A stretch of DNA of 64,000 bases, from contig NZ_JAGSHX010000006.1 of assembly GCF_018138715.1 (NCBI RefSeq), forward strand, positions 7,130,001 through 7,194,000, given 5' to 3'. Position 1 is the stretch's first letter. The number at the start of each line of letters is the position of its first letter. The stretch is from Streptomyces asiaticus. GTDB taxonomy: Bacteria; Actinomycetota; Actinomycetes; Streptomycetales; Streptomycetaceae. Below are positions 32,790-42,528 of this stretch, piece after piece. The notes beneath the pieces are model-generated. The model ran no database searches, was not told the origin of the DNA, and worked only from the letters and a program-made list of their open reading frames with translations. A program made the translations under genes and the position numbers.

Positions 32790-33371
32790 GTGAACGACAA
32801 CGATCGGGACGCGGAGCGCGCGGCCCGGCCCAAACGGGCGGACGCGCGGCGCAATGAGCAGGCGCTGCTCGAGGCCGCCGCCGCGGTGTTCGTCAGCTCG
32901 GGCGTGGAGGCGCCGATACGCGATATCGCGGCCAAGGCCGGGGTCGGGACGGCCACGATCTACCGCCACTTCCCGACCCGAGCCGACCTCATCGTCGCCG
33001 TCTACCGGCACCAGGTCGAGGCCCTCGCCGAGGCCGGTCCCGCGCTGCTGGCGAGTGGCGAGACCCCGCATACCGCCCTGGGTCGGTGGATCGACCTCTT
33101 TGTCGACTTCCTGGTCACCAAGCACGGCCTCGCCGCCGTGTTCCAGTCCGACGACCCCTGCTTCGACCCCCTGCACTCGTACTTCATCGACCGGCTTCTG
33201 CCCATCTGCGATCAGCTGCTCGACGCCGCGGTCGCCTCGGGCGAGATCCGTTCCGGCCAGGACGCCTATGAGCTGATGCGCGGCGTCAGCAGCCTCTGCG
33301 CGGGCGCCGGCAACAACCCCCGCTACGACGCGCGCCACCTCGTCGGGCTGCTCGTCTCGGGGCTGCGCTGA
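32790..33371 (+). CDS. TetR-family regulator
   Basis: A 193-residue regulator. The HTH is ALLEAAAAVFVSSGVEAPIR followed by DIAAKAGVGTATIYRHFPTRADLIVAVY. The C-terminal ligand domain (AAVFQSDDPCFDPLHSYFIDRLLPICDQLLDAAV) resembles the group related to SACE/Rv repressors with no known ligand. It starts at GTG 32790 after GGGAGG. It follows the methyltransferase-NUDIX gene and precedes a convergent AraC regulator. Its regulated gene is not clear. Confidence 0.88.
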   Translation: MNDNDRDAERAARPKRADARRNEQALLEAAAAVFVSSGVEAPIRDIAAKAGVGTATIYRHFPTRADLIVAVYRHQVEALAEAGPALLASGETPHTALGRWIDLFVDFLVTKHGLAAVFQSDDPCFDPLHSYFIDRLLPICDQLLDAAVASGEIRSGQDAYELMRGVSSLCAGAGNNPRYDARHLVGLLVSGLR

Positions 33372-33417
33372 GTTGCCGCGACCGGCTGCCTGCGGTTGCT
33401 GCGACCGGCTGCCTGCG
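33372..33417. repeat. 23-bp direct repeat, two copies
   Basis: Two tandem copies of a 23-bp unit beginning GTTGC and containing CGACCGGCTGCCTGCG differ at one base. They fill the gap between the convergent TetR and AraC genes. Confidence 0.7.
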
Positions 33418-33418
33418 G

Positions 33419-34336
33419 TCACTTGCGAAGCCGAGAACGGTATTCGCCCGGGGCCACGCCCCGGGCACGTCGGAAGGCACGGCTGAAGGCGTGCGGGGAG
33501 CCGTAGCCGACCGCACCGGATATCGACTCGACCGGCTCATCGGTATCGCGGAGCCGGACGGACGCCAGGTCCATGCGCCACCGCGTCACGTACGCGCCCG
33601 GCGTCTGTCCGAGGGCGGACCGGAAGTGCCTGGACAGCGTCGCCCGGGAGACGCTCGTCGCGGCGGCCAGGGTCTCCGTGGTCCAGGGGCGTTCCGGTTG
33701 GGCGTGGACACATGCCAGGGCGTCGCGCACGACCGGATCACGCATCGCGCCCAGCCATGAGCCGGACTCCTCCTCCGGGTGGCGGGCCAGCCAGGCGCGT
33801 ACGAACTGGACGAGCAGAAGGTCGACGATGCTGTTGACGGCGGCGGTGGTGCCGAACTGCGGCTGTGCGAGCTCCGCCGTGAGAAGTTCGACGGTCCTTC
33901 TGAGCTGTGCGTTCTCCCGGGCCGCGACATGCATCGGCCGGGGGAGGGAGGTGAGCACCGGTGTGCTCACCTCCGGGTCCTGCTCATAGTGCAGGACGAT
34001 CACTTCCGTCTCCGCCGGGGCCGTGCCCAGTCGGAGGGCCCTCCCCTCAGCGAGGGCCCGGACCGCCGCCTCACGGTCGCAGGAACCCATCGTCACGCTG
34101 GAGCCGCCGGCTATCCCGTGCGCGGTGCCCGGCGACAACAGGACGGCGCCTCCGGCCCGCACCTCCAGGGGTTTCTCGCCGGTGATGTGGAGCCACATCG
34201 TGCCACGGGACACCACATGCAGTGCCGCTCCTGGATAGGAGTCCAGCCACTGGCCCCAGGTCCCTCCGGCCTTCAGCACGACCCCGAGCGCCCCTCGCGC
34301 ACCCGAAACGCGCAAGACCTCGGCAAGCACGTCCAT
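33419..34336 (-). CDS. AraC-family regulator with cupin domain
   Basis: A 305-residue regulator. The N-terminal cupin (MDVLAEVLRVSGARGALGVV, LHVVSRGTMWLHITG, VLLSPGTAHGIAGG) may bind a small aromatic or carbonyl effector. The C-terminal AraC domain has two HTHs: WTTETLAAATSVSRATLSRH and EPVESISGAVGYGSPHAFSRAFRRARGVAPGEYR. ATG 34336 is preferred because homologues begin MDVL. The longer frame to 34423 overlaps the next gene. It lies 73 bp downstream of a quinone oxidoreductase gene on the same strand, which it may control. Confidence 0.88.
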   Translation of the reverse strand: MDVLAEVLRVSGARGALGVVLKAGGTWGQWLDSYPGAALHVVSRGTMWLHITGEKPLEVRAGGAVLLSPGTAHGIAGGSSVTMGSCDREAAVRALAEGRALRLGTAPAETEVIVLHYEQDPEVSTPVLTSLPRPMHVAARENAQLRRTVELLTAELAQPQFGTTAAVNSIVDLLLVQFVRAWLARHPEEESGSWLGAMRDPVVRDALACVHAQPERPWTTETLAAATSVSRATLSRHFRSALGQTPGAYVTRWRMDLASVRLRDTDEPVESISGAVGYGSPHAFSRAFRRARGVAPGEYRSRLRK

Positions 34337-34409
34337 GGTTCCATTCTCGTCGGCCGCCGCGAACCACGACCGTCGGCGGGCGACGTCGCATGCGGTCTCG
34401 TCCAGGGCT

Positions 34410-35318
34410 TCACGCCACGTCAAGAACGATCTTTCCGTGCACCTTGCGGGCGAAGAGTGCCTGGACGGCGTCGTCCACGTCCTTCCAGTCGCCTCGCAGT
34501 CCGACCGGTGCCACGAGTCTCCCGGCGGCTACGAGGCCCAGCAGATCCGTCAGCTCCTCGCTGGGCGGCGTCATGTCACCGTAGGTGGCGATGGTGCGGG
34601 GTTCGCCGAAGCCGAACAAGGTCCCTGAGGGGAACGTGGTGTCCTGGCCCGAGGAGAAACCGACCAGGTGAATGCTGCCGCCCTCGGCGAGGGAACTCCA
34701 CGCTCGGGCCGGCAGCGGCCCGCCGACCGTGTCCAGGACGAGGTCGAACCGGTCCTCGGTCTCGGCCAGGTCGGTCAGGACCTCGTCGGCCCCGAGTTCG
34801 CGGAGTCCGGCGGCCCGGTCCGGCGAACCGACGAGTGCCGTCACCCGGGCACCCGCCAGCGAGGCCAGTTGGACGGCGAAGTGCCCCACGCCCCCGCTGG
34901 CGCCGGTGACCAGGACGTCGCGCGCCAGCAGGGAACGCTTGCGCAGCACCCGGAGCGCGGTGACCCCGGCGATCCCCAGCGCGGCGGCGTCGGCCAGATC
35001 CACGCCCTCGGGGACGGCACCGAGCCAGGCAGGACCGACCGCCACCCGCTCCGCCCACGCGTAGGGAGCCAGCCCCAGTGCGACGCGCGCACCTTCGGGC
35101 GGCCCCGAGCCGTCGGACGCGGCGCGCACCACGACGCCGGCCGCGTCGTGACCGTGCACAGCGCCGGCGGGCCACTGGCGCACGTATCTCAGCTCGCCGA
35201 AATTGAGACCGATGTGCCGTATCTCCACCAACGCCTCGCCGGTGGACGGCACGGGCTCATCGACATCGGCGAACCGGATGGGTCCGGCCTCACCGTGATC
35301 GACCACAAGGGCGCGCAT
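34410..35318 (-). CDS. Zinc-independent quinone oxidoreductase (MDR family)
   Basis: A 302-residue medium-chain reductase. An N-terminal GroES-like domain (EALVEIRHIGLNFGELRYV, HGHDAAGVVV) precedes a Rossmann domain with DVLVTGASGGVGHFAVQLASLAGARVTALVG (the NADPH loop A-S-G-G-V-G). It ends FARKVHGKIVLDVA, typical of QOR-like enzymes reducing quinones or enones. No zinc-ligand cysteines are seen. ATG 35318 has AAGGA upstream. It is on the same strand as the AraC gene, which follows it. Confidence 0.88.
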   Translation of the reverse strand: MRALVVDHGEAGPIRFADVDEPVPSTGEALVEIRHIGLNFGELRYVRQWPAGAVHGHDAAGVVVRAASDGSGPPEGARVALGLAPYAWAERVAVGPAWLGAVPEGVDLADAAALGIAGVTALRVLRKRSLLARDVLVTGASGGVGHFAVQLASLAGARVTALVGSPDRAAGLRELGADEVLTDLAETEDRFDLVLDTVGGPLPARAWSSLAEGGSIHLVGFSSGQDTTFPSGTLFGFGEPRTIATYGDMTPPSEELTDLLGLVAAGRLVAPVGLRGDWKDVDDAVQALFARKVHGKIVLDVA

Positions 35319-35496
35319 AAGGTGTGGTTCCTTCTCTCGTGGACGCGCCCGAACATTCGGCGCGGCGGCGGATCGAGTGAGCGCGGCGGCGGATCGAGCG
35401 TGCGAATCCCGCACTGCCGCCTTCTTGAAACCCTACGCACGACCAGGACAGCGACCAGTCCCGTGAGAATCAATGAGTTGACGATCTGTGTCAGTG

Positions 35497-36450
35497 TCAG
35501 GCCGAGAGCTCCCGTACGTAGCGCCACTCCGTGGCCGCCGGTTCGTAGCCGAACCACTTGTTGACCGCCAGCATCGGGCCGTTGTCGCCGTCGTTGCCGG
35601 TGAACGCCTCCCGGTAGCCCGCCGAGCGGGCGCGGTGGAGCGAGGCGTTCTTGGTCAGCTTGGCCAGGCCGCGGCCACGGAAGGCGCGGCGGGTGCCGGT
35701 CATACCGGACCAGTAGCGGCCCCGGCCGTCGGTGTGGGCCACGCTGTAGGCGGCCACGGCGCCGTTCACCACCGCCACCGACGTCAGCTCGCGGTCGAGC
35801 GCGGGGTGCTCCCAGTTCAGGGCCAGCCACTCGGCGTACGGCGGCGCGGCCACGTCCACATCGCCCGGCTCGTCCGCCGTGCACTCCACATCCGCCTCGT
35901 ACACCGGACGCGGATCGTCCGCGAAGTCCGCCGCCGTACGCAGCTCCACCCCGTCCGGGAGGTCGCCCGGGAGGCCGTCCGGGAGCCCGCCCGTGCTCAG
36001 CGGCGGCAGCGCCGCCGTCGTCAGGTCCAGCCGCTGGACACGGGAACAGCGGCCGCGCCGGTAGCCGCGCCGCTCGGCGAAGGTCACCGAAGACGGCTCG
36101 TCCAGCGTCCAGGCGAAGATCTTGGCGGTGCCCAGCCCGGACAGATACTCCTCCGCGGCGGTCACCAGCGCCGACCCCGCGCCCCGCCCGCGCGCCCCCG
36201 CGCTCACCGTCGTATTGGCGAACGCCAGCCCCGGCTCCTCGCTGTCGTGGAAGACGCCCATCTCGCTCGAGCCCACCACCTGCCCGTCCGCCTCGGCGAC
36301 CAGCAGCCGGTAGTGCTGTTCGACGGGCGCGCGCTCCGACTTCCAGACCACCGTCCGGGGCGTGGTCACCAGAAAGGGGAAGGCGGAGCGCCACGCCGCC
36401 GCCACGGCCTCCGCGTCGGTGGCCCGGAAATCGCGCACAGTCATGGTCAT
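35497..36450 (-). CDS. Tandem GNAT-family N-acetyltransferase
   Basis: A 317-residue protein with two GNAT modules. The first has SAGARGRGAGSALVTAAEEYLSGLG, with the acetyl-CoA loop R-G-x-G-x-A. The second has TGTRRAFRGRGLAKLTKNASLHRARSAGYREAFTGNDGDNGPMLAVNKWFGYE, a full motif A/B. The first half is thinner and may be structural. The linker is Pro/Leu/Gly-rich with a degenerate LPDGLPGDLPDG repeat. The substrate is unknown. ATG 36450 starts MTMTVRDFRATDAEAV. Confidence 0.87.
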   Translation of the reverse strand: MTMTVRDFRATDAEAVAAAWRSAFPFLVTTPRTVVWKSERAPVEQHYRLLVAEADGQVVGSSEMGVFHDSEEPGLAFANTTVSAGARGRGAGSALVTAAEEYLSGLGTAKIFAWTLDEPSSVTFAERRGYRRGRCSRVQRLDLTTAALPPLSTGGLPDGLPGDLPDGVELRTAADFADDPRPVYEADVECTADEPGDVDVAAPPYAEWLALNWEHPALDRELTSVAVVNGAVAAYSVAHTDGRGRYWSGMTGTRRAFRGRGLAKLTKNASLHRARSAGYREAFTGNDGDNGPMLAVNKWFGYEPAATEWRYVRELSA

Positions 36451-36620
36451 GGTTGCGCAGATTACGGCCTGTCAGCCTGGCCTGCCGCCAATTTCCGCAG
36501 CTCGTGGGCTAGATCACCGGGACCAAGCGGTTCCCTCGGCCTGGCACGCGGTTCCCCTCGGCCTGGCACACAATGGGTGCCACAAACACCGTCCCGCCCC
36601 CATGCCCCAGGAGCCCCAAC

Positions 36621-37001
36621 GTGGCCTTGCAGATCACCGTCGACCAGGACGCGGCGACAGCCCCCTTCGAGCAGATCCGCGCGCAGATCGCCGAGCTGGC
36701 CCGCTCCGGCGCGCTTCCCGTCGGCTACAAGCTGCCCACCGTACGCGGCTTCGCCGAGGAGCTGGGGCTGGCGGCGAACACCGTCGCCAAGGCGTACCGG
36801 GCCCTGGAGGCGGACGGTGTGATCGAGACCCGCGGCCGCCACGGCACCTTCATCGCGGCGGCGGGCGACGCGACCCTGCGCCGGGCCGCCGAGGCCGCCC
36901 AGACCTACGCCCAGCTGGCGCGGCGGCTGGGTCTGGACCGCGCGGCCGCCCTCGCCACCGTCGAGGACGCCCTGCGCGCGGTCTACGGCGACTCCGAGTG
37001 A
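36621..37001 (+). CDS. GntR-family regulator (YtrA-type, short)
   Basis: A 126-residue regulator. The winged-helix domain is APFEQIRAQIAELARSGALPVGYKLPTVRGFAEELGLAANTVAKAYRALEADGVIETRGRHGTFI, followed by a short helical dimerisation tail and no ligand domain, as in YtrA-subfamily regulators. GTG 36621 has AGGAG upstream; an in-frame ATG 48 bp earlier adds residues that do not resemble the family. It may be cotranscribed with the downstream DDAH gene. Confidence 0.88.
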   Translation: MALQITVDQDAATAPFEQIRAQIAELARSGALPVGYKLPTVRGFAEELGLAANTVAKAYRALEADGVIETRGRHGTFIAAAGDATLRRAAEAAQTYAQLARRLGLDRAAALATVEDALRAVYGDSE

Positions 37002-37051
37002 CTCGGCCGGGGGGGGCTCCGGCAGTGCCGCCACCTGACATGCTGTCCCCC

Positions 37052-37864
37052 ATGACCAGCGCGCTGCCCACCCCCATGACCGGCCGTACGACCAGCCGCA
37101 AAGCCCTCGTCCGGCGCCCCAGCCCCCGCCTCGCCGACGGGCTCGTCACCCATATCGACCGCACCCCGGTCGACCCCGCGCTGGCCCTGCGGCAGTGGGA
37201 GGTCTACGTCGTGGCGCTGCGCGCGCACGGCTGGGAGACGGTCGAGCTGCCCGCGCTGGACGACTGCCCGGACGGGGTGTTCGTCGAGGACACCATGGTC
37301 GTTTACCGGAACGTCGCGGTGATCGGCCGCCCCGGAGCCGAGTCCCGCAGGCCCGAGACCGCGACCGCCGAGGAGGCCGTGACCGGCCTCGGCTGCTCGC
37401 TGAACCGGATCCGCGAGCCGGGGACGCTGGACGGCGGGGACGTCCTGAAGATCGGCGACACCCTCTACGTGGGACGCGGCGGACGCACCAACGGCGACGG
37501 CATCCGCCAGCTGCGCGCCGCGCTGGAGCCGCTGGGCGCGCGGGTGGTGGCCGTACCGGTCAGCAAGGTGCTCCACCTGAAGTCGGCGGTCACCGCGCTG
37601 CCGGACGGCACCGTCATCGGCTACCCGCCGCTCGTCGACGACCCGGCCGCGTTCCCCCGCTTCCTCCCCGTCCCCGAGGAGTCCGGCGCCCATGTGGTGC
37701 TGCTCGGCGGCGGCAAGCTGCTGATGGCGGCGAGCGCGCCGCGCAGCGCCGAGCTGTTCGCCGACCTCGGCTATGAGCCGGTGCCGGTGGACATCAGCGA
37801 GTTCGAGAAGATGGAGGGCTGTGTGACCTGCCTGTCGGTACGGCTGCGGGAGCTGTACGGCTGA
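37052..37864 (+). CDS. ddaH: Dimethylarginine dimethylaminohydrolase (DDAH)
   Basis: An enzyme of about 270 residues in the amidinotransferase/guanidine-modifying superfamily. Signatures are VFVEDTMVVYRNVAVI, REPGTLDGGDVLKIGDTLYVGRGGRTN, catalytic His in VSKVLHLKSAVTALPDG and catalytic Cys in MEGCVTCLSVRLREL. DDAH hydrolyses N-omega-methylated arginines to citrulline and a methylamine. ATGs at 37040, 37052 and 37076 are all in frame; 37052 is used. Confidence 0.85.
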   Translation: MTSALPTPMTGRTTSRKALVRRPSPRLADGLVTHIDRTPVDPALALRQWEVYVVALRAHGWETVELPALDDCPDGVFVEDTMVVYRNVAVIGRPGAESRRPETATAEEAVTGLGCSLNRIREPGTLDGGDVLKIGDTLYVGRGGRTNGDGIRQLRAALEPLGARVVAVPVSKVLHLKSAVTALPDGTVIGYPPLVDDPAAFPRFLPVPEESGAHVVLLGGGKLLMAASAPRSAELFADLGYEPVPVDISEFEKMEGCVTCLSVRLRELYG

Positions 37865-38060
37865 CGTACGGCTGGGGGGCGGTACGGCTGACGTACGGCC
37901 GGGGGAGCTGTACGGCTGCGGGGGGCTGTACGTCAGCCGTATGGCTGGGGGCTTTACGGCGGCGGGAGCTGTATGGCTGCGGGGGCTGTACGGCTGACAT
38001 GCGGCTGCGGGGGCCGTACCCCTGAGCAGCCGGTCGGCCGGCCGGTCAGCCCCCTCGCCG
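37865..38060. repeat. Degenerate tandem repeat of GTACGGCTG-type units
   Basis: About ten loose copies of a 16-20 bp unit resembling CTGTACGGCTGCGGGGG fill the interval between the convergent DDAH and ATPase genes. No gene is supported. Confidence 0.7.
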
Positions 38061-38069
38061 TACGGCGTC

Positions 38070-39182
<1,113 letters not shown>

Positions 39183-39188
39183 GGTCTG

Positions 39189-39194
39189 CCTCCT
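39189..39194 (-). promoter_or_regulatory. Ribosome-binding site supporting a CTG start
   Basis: AGGAGG on the minus strand ends 6 nt before CTG 39182-39180. It is the only strong site near the ATPase 5' end and fixes the start. Confidence 0.7.
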
Positions 39195-39381
39195 GAGAAG
39201 GGGGGGCTGGTGCGGCGGTCAGCGCACCCGCCCCCATGATCCAGGACGGAGGGCGAGGGCGCACCAAGGTTTGTGGCCGTTTACCGAGCTGTTCCACGGA
39301 AGCCCACCGGAATGGGGGCGCACACCGCCCGGTCGGCCGACGTCAGCTCGCCCGGGCGCTACACGCCGATGTCCACGTTGT

Positions 39382-39777
39382 TCAGTCCTGACGTCGTAGC
39401 ATACGTCGCCGCCGTGCCACGCGGCTGAGCAGCGTCGGCACCAGGATCAGCAGGCTCACGGCCCCCACCGCCGCCACCCCGCCGCGCGCCGACCACATCC
39501 GCAGCGCCAGCATCGCCTCCGCCACCAGCAGATCCAGCGCGAGCGCGCCCGCCACCGCCAGTACCGGGCGGATCAGCGCGTCCAGCCCGCGCAGCGCGCT
39601 GCCTATGGCCAGCGCGGGCGCCGCGAGCAGGAAGAGCAGCGTGAACGGCGCCCGCAGCGGTGAGTGGACGTCGGCCAGCGCGAGTGTCGCGCCGAGGCCC
39701 GCGATGCCGACCGCGGCGCCCGTGATCAACGGCAGCGAATCCCCGCTCGCCGGTCTGTTGTCAGTGATGGTGTGCAT
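39382..39777 (-). CDS. Hypothetical integral membrane protein
   Basis: A 131-residue protein with about four hydrophobic segments (LITGAAVGIAGLGATLALAD, APFTLLFLLAAPALAIGSAL, PVLAVAGALALDLLVAEAML, AVGAVSLLILVPTLL) and a basic C-terminus RVARRRRMLRRQD. I do not recognise the family. Small proteins of this kind occur in polysaccharide or exporter loci of Streptomyces, but the neighbours here (AAA ATPase, SGNH esterase) give no link. Confidence 0.65.
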   Translation of the reverse strand: MHTITDNRPASGDSLPLITGAAVGIAGLGATLALADVHSPLRAPFTLLFLLAAPALAIGSALRGLDALIRPVLAVAGALALDLLVAEAMLALRMWSARGGVAAVGAVSLLILVPTLLSRVARRRRMLRRQD

Positions 39778-40267
39778 TGGCGTCTTTGCCCCCCGAAGCG
39801 CCGGATGCCGGGCTTCAATGTCGCGCAGCCGCCGGATGCCGTCAAGGCGGAGAAGGTGTGCGAACGCGCCGTAGGCGGGGGCGGTTGAGCCCTCATCAGG
39901 GCTGGTCGCGCGGTGTGCGCCGGTCGTGCGCGGGGGTCTTCGGGCGGGGAGCTCGGACGGGGTCTGTGGGCCGGGTGTTCGGGCGGTGTGTTCAGACGGG
40001 ATGTTCGGGCGGGATGTTCGGGCGGGATGTTCGGCGTCGCGTGGTGACTCATCCGGATTCCGTCCGACCTATGGACGTATCAGCCATGTATCGAAAGATT
40101 TTTGCCAACTACCCGCATAGATCGGCCGGTTGCGCGGGATGACATATTCATGTCACGCCGCTGTAATCGATCCCCGCGACGTGACTGACGGTTTCGAACG
40201 CGATTGCCCATTTGTCGGGCTATCGCGCCTCACATCGGCACAGCAGTGATCCTGCTAGGGAGTTCGA
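39778..40267. other. Long intergenic region before the SGNH esterase
   Basis: 490 bp with no supported gene. It contains a tandem repeat of 13-bp units GGGATGTTCGGGC (39998-40036, three copies, with degenerate copies from about 39972). A less GC-rich stretch from about 40080 holds the esterase promoter and leader. Short frames crossing it have no homology. Confidence 0.6.
39998..40036. repeat. 13-bp tandem repeat, three copies
   Basis: Three consecutive copies of GGGATGTTCGGGC, the last diverged at its 3' end. They are preceded by weaker copies (GGTGTTCGGGCGG type). Confidence 0.75.
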
Positions 40268-41074
40268 ATGAAACTGTCCAGACTCACGGCGACGATGGGT
40301 GCGTTCGTCGTCGGTGCCGTCCTCGCCCTCACCGGGGCCGGCTCGGCCCAGGCCACCGAGAACAGCGCGGGCCCCGCCTATGTGGCGCTGGGCGACTCCT
40401 ACTCATCCGGCGTCGGCGCGGGCAGCTACGACGGCGCCAGCGGCAACTGCAAGCGCAGCACCAAGGCGTACCCCGCGCTCTGGGCCGCCTCGCACGCTCC
40501 CTCGAGCTTCAACTTCACCGCCTGCTCCGGCGCCAAGACCGGTGATGTGCTGAACAACCAGCTCGGCCCGCTGAACTCCGGCACCGGTCTCGTCTCCATC
40601 TCCATCGGCGGCAATGACGCGGGCTTCGCCGACATCATGACGACCTGCGTGCTCCAGTCCGAGTCCACCTGCATCAACGCGGTCAACAGCGCCAAGAACT
40701 TCGTCCAGAACACCCTGCCCGGCAAGCTGGACCAGGTTTACAACGCCATCAGCGCCAAGGCCCCCTCCGCGCATGTCGTCGTCCTGGGCTACCCGCGGTT
40801 CTACAAGCTCAACGGTTCCTGCATCGTGGGCCTCAGTGAGGCCGAGCGCGCCGCGATCAACGGTGGCGCGGATGTCCTCAACTCCGTCACCGCCAAGCGC
40901 GCCGCCGACCATGGCTTCAGCTTCGGCGACGTCACCGCGACCTTCACCGGGCATGAGATCTGCTCCGGCAGCGCGTGGCTGAACAGCGTCACGATCCCCA
41001 TCGACGAGTCCTACCACCCCACCGCCGCCGGCCAGTCCGGTGGCTACCTCCCGGTCTTCAGCTCAGCCGCCTGA
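40268..41074 (+). CDS. Secreted SGNH/GDSL-family esterase or lipase
   Basis: A 268-residue secreted hydrolase. The signal peptide is MKLSRLTATMGAFVVGAVLA, cleaved after GSAQA. SGNH blocks are visible: block I YVALGDSYSSGVGAG with the nucleophilic Ser, block III SIGGNDAGF and block V PIDESYHPTAAGQ with Asp and His. Six cysteines (for example SGNCKRS, FTACSGA, TTCVLQSESTC) could form three disulfides, as in Streptomyces extracellular lipases. It closely matches the S. coelicolor/S. rimosus type GDSL lipases. ATG 40268 is the start. Confidence 0.92.
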   Translation: MKLSRLTATMGAFVVGAVLALTGAGSAQATENSAGPAYVALGDSYSSGVGAGSYDGASGNCKRSTKAYPALWAASHAPSSFNFTACSGAKTGDVLNNQLGPLNSGTGLVSISIGGNDAGFADIMTTCVLQSESTCINAVNSAKNFVQNTLPGKLDQVYNAISAKAPSAHVVVLGYPRFYKLNGSCIVGLSEAERAAINGGADVLNSVTAKRAADHGFSFGDVTATFTGHEICSGSAWLNSVTIPIDESYHPTAAGQSGGYLPVFSSAA

Positions 41075-41189
41075 TGCGCGCCCGCCACCACTCGTAGGGG
41101 AGGAGGCCCCGTCCGCCGGGGCCTCCTCGCGGGTCCCTCCGGCGTCGGGGGTATGCGGTCCCGCCGCACAGGTGGCCCTTGCAGGGCGG

Positions 41190-41384
41190 TCTGCGGAGCT
41201 GTCCCCTCCCCGCCCCTTCCCGCAGTATCGATCTGCGGCTCCGCCGCGTGGCAGGGGCTTCGCCCCTGGACCCCGGGGTCTGGGGCGGAGCCCCCCACGC
41301 GGCGGAGCCGCATATCGTCAGGTGCCGGGAAGGGGCGGGGAGGGGAACAGCCCGCCGCAGGCGTCCCGCTCCGTCGGACACTCC
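41190..41384. repeat. Dispersed hairpin repeat between convergent genes
   Basis: Contains GCGGCTCCGCCGC (41235-41247) and its inverse GCGGCGGAGCCGC (41299-41311), which could pair into a long stem. Between them is the perfect hairpin CAGGGGC-TTC-GCCCCTG (41252-41268). CCCCTCCCCGCCCCTTCCCG-like words flank both sides and GCCCGCCGCAGGCG is at the end. It separates the convergent esterase and kinase genes and is a probable bidirectional terminator. Confidence 0.8.
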
Positions 41385-42482
41385 CTAGCCGCCCTTGTTC
41401 AGCAGTGCCCAGGCCAACCCGCCCAGCGACAGCGCGGCCAGCAGCACCCCGGCCACCAAGGCCGCCACCGCGGCCCGCTGCCGCCAGGGCGGCGGCTCAT
41501 CGGCGGGTTCCGCCGGACCGTCCGCGTTCGGGGCCGGGGGACGCGCGGGCGTCGCACCGGGCTCCGGTGACCGGCCCAGCGGCTCCGTCTTCGCCGTGGC
41601 GGCGGGCCCGAAGGCGTTCGGGGACGACACCGAGCCGCCGCCCGGTGTGCCTCCCGCCGCCACCAGCCGCAGCAGCCGCTCCGCCTCCGCCGCCGGAAGC
41701 CGCCGCCGCGGATCCTTGTCCAGCAGCCCCTCCAGTACGGAGGTGAGCGGCCCGGCCCGGCGCGGCCGCGGCAGCGACTCGTCCACCACGGCGCGCAGCG
41801 TGCTCAGCGGGGTGTCCTGGCGGAACGGCGAGACCCCCTCCACCGCCGCGTACAGCAGCACACCCAGCGACCACAGATCCGACTCCGGGCCCGGCGACCG
41901 GCCCAGAGCGCGCTCCGGCGCGAGGAACTCGGGGGATCCCACGAGCTCCCCGGTCAGCGTCAGCGCCGCATCGCCCTCCACCACCGCGATCCCGAAGTCG
42001 GTGAGCACCACCCGGCCGTCGTTGGCCATCAGCACATTGCCCGGCTTCACATCCCGGTGCAGCACGCCCACCGCATGCGCGGCACGCAGCGCGGCCAGCA
42101 CCTCCGCACCGATGCGCGCGGCCCGCGCGGACGGCAGCGGCCCCTCGGCGTCGAGCACATCGGCCAGCGACAGCCCGCGCACCAGCTCCATCACGATCCA
42201 CGGGCGGCCCTCCATGGCCACGTCGTAGACGGTGACCACATTGCGGTGCGAGACCCGCGCCGCCGCCCGGCCCTCGCGCTCCATCCGCGCGTACAGCCGG
42301 CCGATGTCGCGGTCCCCGAACCCGGCCGGGGCGCGCACCTCCTTGATGGCGACCTCGCGGCGCAGCGCCTCGTCGTACGCGCGCCACACCACGCCCATGC
42401 CGCCCCGGCCCAGCTCGCCCAGCAGCCGGTAACGGCCGCCCCCCACCCGCTCGCCCTGCCGCCCTGAACCCGCTTCGCTCAT
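41385..42482 (-). CDS. Ser/Thr protein kinase (PknB-like) with C-terminal membrane anchor
   Basis: A 365-residue eukaryotic-type kinase. Gly-rich loop LLGELGRGGMGVVWRAYD, Lys in VAIKEV, catalytic loop VLHRDVKPGNVL, DFG in LTDFGIAVV, activation loop TGELVGSPEFLAPERA. A Pro/Ala-rich linker leads to a single C-terminal membrane helix (VAALVAGVLLAALSLGGLAWALL) with almost nothing outside, so there is no extracellular sensor such as PASTA. ATG 42482 (MSEAGSGRQGERVGGG) is chosen over an upstream start. Confidence 0.92.
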   Translation of the reverse strand: MSEAGSGRQGERVGGGRYRLLGELGRGGMGVVWRAYDEALRREVAIKEVRAPAGFGDRDIGRLYARMEREGRAAARVSHRNVVTVYDVAMEGRPWIVMELVRGLSLADVLDAEGPLPSARAARIGAEVLAALRAAHAVGVLHRDVKPGNVLMANDGRVVLTDFGIAVVEGDAALTLTGELVGSPEFLAPERALGRSPGPESDLWSLGVLLYAAVEGVSPFRQDTPLSTLRAVVDESLPRPRRAGPLTSVLEGLLDKDPRRRLPAAEAERLLRLVAAGGTPGGGSVSSPNAFGPAATAKTEPLGRSPEPGATPARPPAPNADGPAEPADEPPPWRQRAAVAALVAGVLLAALSLGGLAWALLNKGG

Positions 42483-42528
42483 GGCCGAGCCCCTCCCCCT
42501 CAACCGAGCAATTCGGGCTGAATGTACC

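Noticed and set aside
35400..35496. Hydrophobic minus-strand stretch (LTLTQIVNSLILTGLVAVLVV) as a gene end
   Set aside because: It continues upstream only in a frame antisense-like to the GNAT gene and has no supported start; at most an old membrane-protein remnant, too short to call.
37865..38060. Possible small protein gene in the GTACGGCTG repeats
   Set aside because: Reading frames are repeat translations without a start region or homology.
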